Origin: Candidatus Woesearchaeota archaeon
Lineage (GTDB): Archaea; Nanobdellota; Nanobdellia; Woesearchaeales; GW2011-AR4
NCBI GenBank assembly: GCA_016177615.1
Contig: JACOUX010000020.1
Span: forward strand, 1-43,505
Direction: 5' to 3'
DNA length: 43,505 nucleotides
Positions within the stretch are counted from its first letter, which is position 1; the number at the start of each line of letters is the position of its first letter. Below are positions 38,474 through 43,505 of the stretch, in pieces. Under the pieces are notes generated by a model. The model did not search any database. It was not told the origin of the DNA and worked only from the letters and a program-made list of their open reading frames with translations. Made by a program: the position numbers and the translations under genes.

Positions 38474-41359
38474 TTAAGCGGCCAGTTTATACGCATTTTG
38501 TATTTTCCTGACAATTGGCTGGGATATTTCTTCAGGAAGACAGTATAACATTGTTGTGAATTGTTTTTTGAAAGAAGCAACTTGCTTTGCTACATTCTGC
38601 CCTCTTAAAGCACGTCCCATGTAAGTCAAAAGTTCTCCAAAATGTTCTTCCTTCATTCCAAATCTAGTCATTTCCTGAGTTCCAATCCTTAAGCCGCTTG
38701 CTCCTAAGAAGGCCATATCATCGTATAATGCCTGTGCGCTTGTAACGGTGTTATTTTCTCTTAAAGTCCTGGCCATTTTATGTCCTTGGTATCTCTCCCC
38801 CCTCAGCAAAGCTATGTGAGACTGAGTTAATCCCGGTTCGGCTATCAATCCAGCCAATCCTGCGTTTTTTTCAACAAATTGCGCATTCTTGATTACCTGC
38901 GATCCGTAAGGTTGCCAGAATTCATTCATCTCTCTTGTAGCATACAACAATGCAAGCTTTACATGAAGATGGGTGTTGCTTTCTTCTGCCAAAACTCTCC
39001 CATAAATTTTCTGCACCAACTCGTCATTGAATGGTCTGTTTGTTGCCCAGAATGCTGCGCCTTGAGGCCCAAAGAAAACTTTGTGAAGTGAGCCTTCCAT
39101 GGTATCAACAAACTGCAATGCGTCCGCATGGAAAAATTTGTATAACCCGTTAGTATGGGAATCGTCCAAATTAAGTATAGCCTTATCAGGGTTATCTTTT
39201 CCGTAATAATCATCTATCCCTATCCTTAATCTTTCCAGCGGCTCAGGTTTTCTTATACAACTTCTGCCAACCGAAATTAGTATTCCTCCTCTTCTTTCTG
39301 GGTCAACTCTTTTAAGCATGTTAATTGCAGCATCTGTATCTATCTCGTACGGGCTATCTCTCCTCATCGGCAAATTAGAAACCGCATATCTCCCTGTCCG
39401 GTCTTTTTGCACGAAGTCCTTCAAGCCATACATTGATTGGATGCTTATATGCCCTCCATGTCCTTGGCCGACATTAAGTACATGCCACAGTCTTGGGGGA
39501 TCTCCCGCAATGCTTCTGTTGGTGTAATCCATAATTCCCCCAACTACCATCTTGACTGCCTGTTGTCCTGAATTTGGGCTGTGGCCCACTGTTCTAGCAT
39601 TAAAATATCTTCTCAATTCAGCATTTAGTAAAGGCTCAATTCCCGCATGCAGTTCTCCATCAGGAAGGCCGACATTCATGAATTGGGTACCTTCATAAAA
39701 CGCCATGACTTGTCTAATTGCCCTAAGAAACATAATCTCATTGTATCTATGTTTTGGGTCAAGTCCTGTAAAAGCTCCGACTATATCAGATGTGCTTTGT
39801 TCAGAGGCTATACAATTAAAGCAGTCAAATTTTCTGGATTGTGTATTTACCACACCATCGTTTGTCAATGCAATGGCAAATTGTTCCAGGCTTCCTTGAA
39901 ATGGCTCCACCAATTGTGGTTCAGGAATTGTGCCGTCCTGTGGCCTTGAATAAGGATATGCAGATATCATATTTGAATCGACAAGTTTTGCTTCCAAGCC
40001 TTTTACTTCTTTTCCGTTCTCGTCAAATACTTGGAACACGATCTCTTTTTGTGGATTAAATCTTAAGTCAGAATTTATCAGTCCCATTCCGATAGTTCTT
40101 TTGCTCCACTCATCTGCAGGAACTGCATAAACACCTTCGCCATCGAAATGAGTATAAGGTGAGTACAGTCCGCTTGTTATTGCTCCGACTTCTTTTCCTT
40201 TATAATGGAGCTTCATGCCCGCCCTTAGACTTCGGCCGCTGCTTCCAACCCCTAGCAAGGGTTTTATGTGCTTGCTCAATAATATTGATGAGGGGTCAAT
40301 GAGTTCTCCTCTTTCTATTGCCTCATACTCTTTCCTCTGTCTCTCCAAATATTCCCTGCCAGGAAAACTTCTTTTTGGGTCTAATAAATTTACTCCAAAT
40401 CTGGCTTGATCAATTGCAAATGTATTGATTGTTGGACTTCCATTAGTTCCGTCTCCCTGTTCGTGTCCATATAGGGGAAATCCGGCCTCCAGCCTGGTGC
40501 TGTCTCTGGCAGCAAGCCCGGCGGCCATTAAGCCATAAGGCTTTCCAGCTTCAGCTAATTCTCTTGAAAACTGAGGAGCAAACTCTGAATTCAGGAAAAT
40601 TTCGAAGCCTACATTTTCTCCTGTATAGCCAGTTCTTGAAATAATTAATTGATAGTCGCCTATCTTAACTTTTGATAAATAGTTTTTCTTAGCCTTCGGA
40701 AGCCAACCGCTGTTTCCATCCCTGCTTAAGATATCTTCCAATATGCTTTCTGCATTTGGACCCTGCAAAGAGAGCATTGCAACCCTTTTACTTATGTTTT
40801 CTAATTCTACATCCGGAAGTTTTCCTTTGTAAAATTTTGAGAGCAGCCTTCTTTCGAAACTAACTAATTTGTCCCTAACTGATTCAGGCAAAAATCCAAA
40901 GTTTACAGGGGTTAGTGCAGCAGTCTTGTATTCCTCCAAAGACTTGCTTAAATAATCAAAATCCTTTTTCCTGTTTGAGGCATTTCCAACAAAAATAAAA
41001 ATATCTTCAAGCCTATAAAGAAAAGCATCATCCTTCAAATGCCCTTTTCCATCTGGCAGTCCTGTATACTGCGCCATGCCAAAATCTTCACCAAAATCAT
41101 TTAATGAAGCAGCATCATTTGTCAGGTATTTCCTCAAAAAGTCAAGAGCATCCTTTCCTTTTATCATAACTCTCAACATATGGCTTATGTCCCACCAAGC
41201 AGCAGTCCTTCTCGCTGCCAAATGCTCCTCAAAAGGATGAGAAAATTGAATTGGCATTAAATGGCCGCCAAACTCGCCCAGTTTGCCCTTGCCAGGCTGC
41301 ATAAATTCCTGGTAAACTGGGAACAGAACAGTTCTCTCCAATTGAGAAATATCAGTCAT
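38474..41359 (-). CDS. Fusion of glycine-cleavage T protein and serine hydroxymethyltransferase
   Basis: Residues 1-470 are a GcvT-like aminomethyltransferase: WWDISHMLRV, NDAASL, DDAFLYR (catalytic Asp110/111), SRTGYTGENVGFEI, GLAARDSTRLEAGFPLYG. Residues about 490-961 are a divergent serine hydroxymethyltransferase: FNCIASEQSTS (Glu520), HSPNSGQQA, LDDSHTNGL (Asp732, His735), SLHK with the PLP lysine Lys760, and GLRIGTQEMTRFGMKEE (Arg891). Together they would turn glycine units into serine through methylene-tetrahydrofolate without releasing it. No other gcv gene is in the window. A TATA-like box at 41423-41432 and GGTG near 41366-41371 precede ATG 41359. Confidence 0.9.
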   Translation of the reverse strand: MTDISQLERTVLFPVYQEFMQPGKGKLGEFGGHLMPIQFSHPFEEHLAARRTAAWWDISHMLRVMIKGKDALDFLRKYLTNDAASLNDFGEDFGMAQYTGLPDGKGHLKDDAFLYRLEDIFIFVGNASNRKKDFDYLSKSLEEYKTAALTPVNFGFLPESVRDKLVSFERRLLSKFYKGKLPDVELENISKRVAMLSLQGPNAESILEDILSRDGNSGWLPKAKKNYLSKVKIGDYQLIISRTGYTGENVGFEIFLNSEFAPQFSRELAEAGKPYGLMAAGLAARDSTRLEAGFPLYGHEQGDGTNGSPTINTFAIDQARFGVNLLDPKRSFPGREYLERQRKEYEAIERGELIDPSSILLSKHIKPLLGVGSSGRSLRAGMKLHYKGKEVGAITSGLYSPYTHFDGEGVYAVPADEWSKRTIGMGLINSDLRFNPQKEIVFQVFDENGKEVKGLEAKLVDSNMISAYPYSRPQDGTIPEPQLVEPFQGSLEQFAIALTNDGVVNTQSRKFDCFNCIASEQSTSDIVGAFTGLDPKHRYNEIMFLRAIRQVMAFYEGTQFMNVGLPDGELHAGIEPLLNAELRRYFNARTVGHSPNSGQQAVKMVVGGIMDYTNRSIAGDPPRLWHVLNVGQGHGGHISIQSMYGLKDFVQKDRTGRYAVSNLPMRRDSPYEIDTDAAINMLKRVDPERRGGILISVGRSCIRKPEPLERLRIGIDDYYGKDNPDKAILNLDDSHTNGLYKFFHADALQFVDTMEGSLHKVFFGPQGAAFWATNRPFNDELVQKIYGRVLAEESNTHLHVKLALLYATREMNEFWQPYGSQVIKNAQFVEKNAGLAGLIAEPGLTQSHIALLRGERYQGHKMARTLRENNTVTSAQALYDDMAFLGASGLRIGTQEMTRFGMKEEHFGELLTYMGRALRGQNVAKQVASFKKQFTTMLYCLPEEISQPIVRKIQNAYKLAA

Positions 41360-41534
41360 TCAGAAACACCTTATTGAGCTCATTTTGTCACCATTATTTT
41401 AAACGCCGAAACTATAAATTTTATATAAACCTTTTGATGGAGTTATAAAATAATTATTATCAGTAAGAAGTAAAAATAATCAAATTTGCAAAATCGTAAA
41501 AACATTTATAAACAAAACAATTATCCTTTTTTCC

Positions 41535-42263
41535 ATGGATGTTGCAGTTCTATATTCAGGCGGAAAAGACAGCACTTTTGCCATCCAGCATTCTCTTGAC
41601 AAGGGATGGAATATCAAGTACCTCATTTCAGTAAAGCCTACAAGGAAAGACTGCTTCCTGTTCCATTTTGCAACAGTGGAGCAGACAAAGGAATTAGCTA
41701 AGATGTTAAACATCCCGCATTTCTATGTAAAGTGCACGGTTGCTGATCCTGTAAAGGAAGCTGACATAGTTAAGGCAGTAGTAGAAAAAAACCAGAAGAA
41801 GATGCCGGTTGAAGCTGTCGTCCTTGGCGGCACAGGATTGCAGGAAACTCAGCTGAAAAGCATCCAGAATGCCCTGAGACCGTTGAAAGTTGAGGCATTT
41901 GCCAGCCACGCAGGAGAAGAGCACGACTTGGTGATGGAGCAAATGCTTAATAATGGATATGAAATCCTTATCACCCAGATTGCCTCTGACGGACTGAAGG
42001 GCTGGCTTGGAAAGAAAATAACAAGAGAGAATTTTTCGCAATTAAAGAAAGATTCTATCAAATACGGCTTTCACATCGGCTTTGAAGGAGGGTATGCAGA
42101 TACTTTCGTCACAGACTGTCCTTTATTCACAAAAAGGCTTGTTGTTGAAGACATGTCAATGATTTTTGAGGACAATTACTGTGGGCATGTCGTGATAAAT
42201 AGATATAGAATGGAAGAAAAAAGTGAATTAATAAAATTAAGTGATTATATGCTTCTTCATTAA
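41535..42263 (+). CDS. dph6: Diphthine-ammonia ligase Dph6
   Basis: The last step of diphthamide formation on elongation factor 2 is the ATP-dependent amidation of diphthine. The 242-residue protein has the PP-loop YSGGKDST (7-14), the VLGGTGLQETQ and IASDGLKGWLGKKI segments, and DCPLF near the end, as in archaeal Dph6 (MJ0570-type). A TATA-like CATTTATAAAC lies about 25 bases before ATG 41535, indicating a leaderless transcript. The modification marks archaea and eukaryotes. Confidence 0.93.
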   Translation: MDVAVLYSGGKDSTFAIQHSLDKGWNIKYLISVKPTRKDCFLFHFATVEQTKELAKMLNIPHFYVKCTVADPVKEADIVKAVVEKNQKKMPVEAVVLGGTGLQETQLKSIQNALRPLKVEAFASHAGEEHDLVMEQMLNNGYEILITQIASDGLKGWLGKKITRENFSQLKKDSIKYGFHIGFEGGYADTFVTDCPLFTKRLVVEDMSMIFEDNYCGHVVINRYRMEEKSELIKLSDYMLLH

Positions 42264-42381
42264 TGACACCAATTCACCCGGAATTTCTATATCTACCTTG
42301 TCATCCAGAGTAGTGGTTTTGATTGCATAATACGCAAAAGGCGCCTTAAAAACTGAAAGTTTATACTTTTATTAATAATTT

Positions 42382-42813
42382 TCAATGCAAATGCCCTGTC
42401 TTAAAATACTTTTTGCCTAGAGAAATCGCGCCCGGACCCTTGACCATGAGGACAAACAGCACAGCCAGTATCAGCAATACAAACTCATATCCATAAGCCT
42501 TTTGTGATATGAAAAATCCCTGCTTTGCATGAACTTTAGCAAGAGCAACAAGCATTTCAATAATTAAGACTGCAGAAGCCCATCTTGAAGCCAATCCAAG
42601 AACAAGCAATATGCCTCCTGCAAATTCAACAACTGCAACGAGCAGCGCGGAATAAGCCGCCAATGGGATTCCTATTGCCTTGAAAAACTCGGCTGTTCCT
42701 GCAAATCCGCCTGGCACAAAAAGCTTGGCATAGCCATGCGCTGCAAAAATAACGCCAAGAACAAACCTCAAAAGAGTTAATGCCAAGCCGCCATTTCCAT
42801 TCTCCTTTGCCAT
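42382..42813 (-). CDS. DoxX-family membrane protein
   Basis: Four spans in 143 residues with the DoxX/SURF4-like motif LLRFVLGVIFAAHGYAKLF at the start, and the middle GGILLVLGLASRWASAVLIIEMLVALAKVH. DoxX-type proteins are often associated with redox or thiol functions, but the activity is not established. It is separated by one base from the VKOR gene, which supports a thiol-redox link. Confidence 0.85.
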   Translation of the reverse strand: MAKENGNGGLALTLLRFVLGVIFAAHGYAKLFVPGGFAGTAEFFKAIGIPLAAYSALLVAVVEFAGGILLVLGLASRWASAVLIIEMLVALAKVHAKQGFFISQKAYGYEFVLLILAVLFVLMVKGPGAISLGKKYFKTGHLH

Positions 42814-42814
42814 T

Positions 42815-43213
42815 TTAGACCACCGCGATTAAAATCAAAATTGATGCTATTGTTGAAACGATGCAGTATTCGCACCATTTCCTGAGCACAAATGCCTGAA
42901 CTCCCGCAAGGTAAAGCGAAAATGCCACAGAGGCAATGCTTGACCCCACTATAAAATAGTAAACAGGTTTTACTATAAAAAGATTTCGATTTGAAAGCAT
43001 GAAAACAGCGTAAATAAATATCAAAGCGTAATAAGCCATACCTGGAATCGTGTTTTCAACACCAAAAGTCCTGCCGTACCTGCTCCTGACAACAGCGTCG
43101 CAGTCCTGCCCTATGATGCAGTGCATCGGCTTTTCATGTTTTTTCGAGTAATATATGTAGAAGGATACGGCAAAGCCGATGATTGACAGTATGATTAAAT
43201 AAATTTCCTTCAT
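42815..43213 (-). CDS. VKOR-family disulfide-forming membrane protein
   Basis: The 132-residue protein has four to five spans. The CxxC centre is WCEYC (Cys114, Cys117), and a loop pair, Cys32 and Cys38, lies after the first span, the set of four cysteines typical of VKOR homologues, with Ser/Val-rich third span. It passes electrons from exported thiols to a quinone, helping disulfides form outside the membrane. It overlaps the RibL-like gene by ATGA. There is no fused thioredoxin domain. Confidence 0.85.
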   Translation of the reverse strand: MKEIYLIILSIIGFAVSFYIYYSKKHEKPMHCIIGQDCDAVVRSRYGRTFGVENTIPGMAYYALIFIYAVFMLSNRNLFIVKPVYYFIVGSSIASVAFSLYLAGVQAFVLRKWCEYCIVSTIASILILIAVV

Positions 43214-43505
43214 TTCCCCATCTTCGAGCTTTTATAGAGATTCGGCATGTAAGAGCCAATCCTGATAACTTCAGCCTTAATATTTCTTTTCTTTAACTCG
43301 TCTTCAAGCTCCTGCTTCTGGACTTTTTGGTCGTAGCCAAGGCATATGACATCAGGATTTATTTCATTTATTATGTCAAATATGCTTCCCGTTTTTCCCA
43401 ATACAGCTTCATCAACAACCTTGAGCATCCTCACAGCCTCCAGCCTTGCTTTCTCGCTGTTCTGCGGCTTTTTGCCCTTGAACTTTTCAGAAGTCTCGTC
43501 TCTTG
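43210..43505 (-). CDS. ribL: Cytidylyltransferase-like protein, FAD synthase (RibL) type (5' partial)
   Basis: The frame continues beyond the GTG at 43434 to the right edge. The visible C-terminal part (RDETSEKFKGKKPQNSEKAR, LKVVDEAVLGKTG, then INPDVICLGYDQK) matches archaeal RibL / glycerol-3-phosphate cytidylyltransferase-like enzymes that attach a nucleotide to FMN or a polyol phosphate. The N-terminal HxGH motif lies outside the window. FAD synthase is the more likely identity; a cytidylyltransferase remains possible. It shares an operon with VKOR and DoxX. Confidence 0.75.
   Translation of the reverse strand, partial: RDETSEKFKGKKPQNSEKARLEAVRMLKVVDEAVLGKTGSIFDIINEINPDVICLGYDQKVQKQELEDELKKRNIKAEVIRIGSYMPNLYKSSKMGK

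Noticed and set aside
1-43505. CRISPR array or defence island
   Set aside because: No regularly spaced direct repeats and no cas, restriction-modification or toxin-antitoxin genes were seen; the NYN nuclease and HD protein have no such context.

Overview
The window is archaeal. It carries ribosomal protein L15e, diphthamide synthase Dph6, a ZPR1 zinc-finger protein, intron-containing tRNA genes, and many genes whose TATA-like box lies about 25 bases upstream of a leaderless start. The AT-rich sequence, tiny intergenic gaps, many small zinc-ribbon and membrane proteins, bacterial-type DnaK/DnaJ/GrpE and bacterial-type triosephosphate isomerase suggest a DPANN archaeon (Woesearchaeota/Pacearchaeota-like). 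That placement is my inference; no rRNA is present to test it.

Layout. 1-2138: the tail of an unknown gene, a 204-bp MITE-like element with terminal inverted repeats and a 9-bp target duplication, then a DUF2157 / GDYXXLXY membrane gene pair. 2179-5170: a zinc alcohol dehydrogenase, then an opposite-strand operon of GNAT acetyltransferase, ZPR1 protein and methylthioadenosine phosphorylase. 5195-14375: a B12-dependent nucleotide-reduction region with two class II ribonucleotide reductases and a cobalamin adenosyltransferase that would supply their cofactor. One reductase is short, intein-free and lacks the C-terminal cysteine tail. The other carries three inteins at active-site motifs. A 165-nt potential structure lies between the adenosyltransferase and the large reductase. 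14568-18820: a zinc-phospholipase-like protein, a CARDB surface protein, a matrixin protease and a pilin-like protein, interspersed with two unusual tRNA genes (tRNA-Glu with about 60 extra bases in the D-loop, and tRNA-Ile with a UAU anticodon and an intron). 18844-25119: triosephosphate isomerase, a small membrane-protein operon, thioredoxin, NYN nuclease, Rad50 and phosphoglucose/phosphomannose isomerase. 25201-29074: a truncated YbaK gene, L15e, small zinc ribbons and envelope proteins. 29087-35402: a heat-shock block (HTH regulator, Hsp20 with a perfect 17-bp palindrome at its promoter, GrpE, DnaK, DnaJ) with HD, Fe-S and membrane genes between. 35419-38042: an NAD-synthesis block (NMN adenylyltransferase, NadE synthetase, and its glutaminase as a separate gene). 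38474-41359: a 961-residue fusion of glycine-cleavage T protein and serine hydroxymethyltransferase. 41535-43505: Dph6, DoxX, VKOR and the end of a RibL-like cytidylyltransferase.

The points most worth follow-up are the triple-intein reductase (one intein followed by Ile instead of Cys/Ser/Thr), the GcvT-SHMT fusion, the unusual tRNA genes, the split glutamine-dependent NAD synthetase, and the unexplained structured element at 8549-8713. I found no CRISPR array, transposase gene or recognisable defence system.
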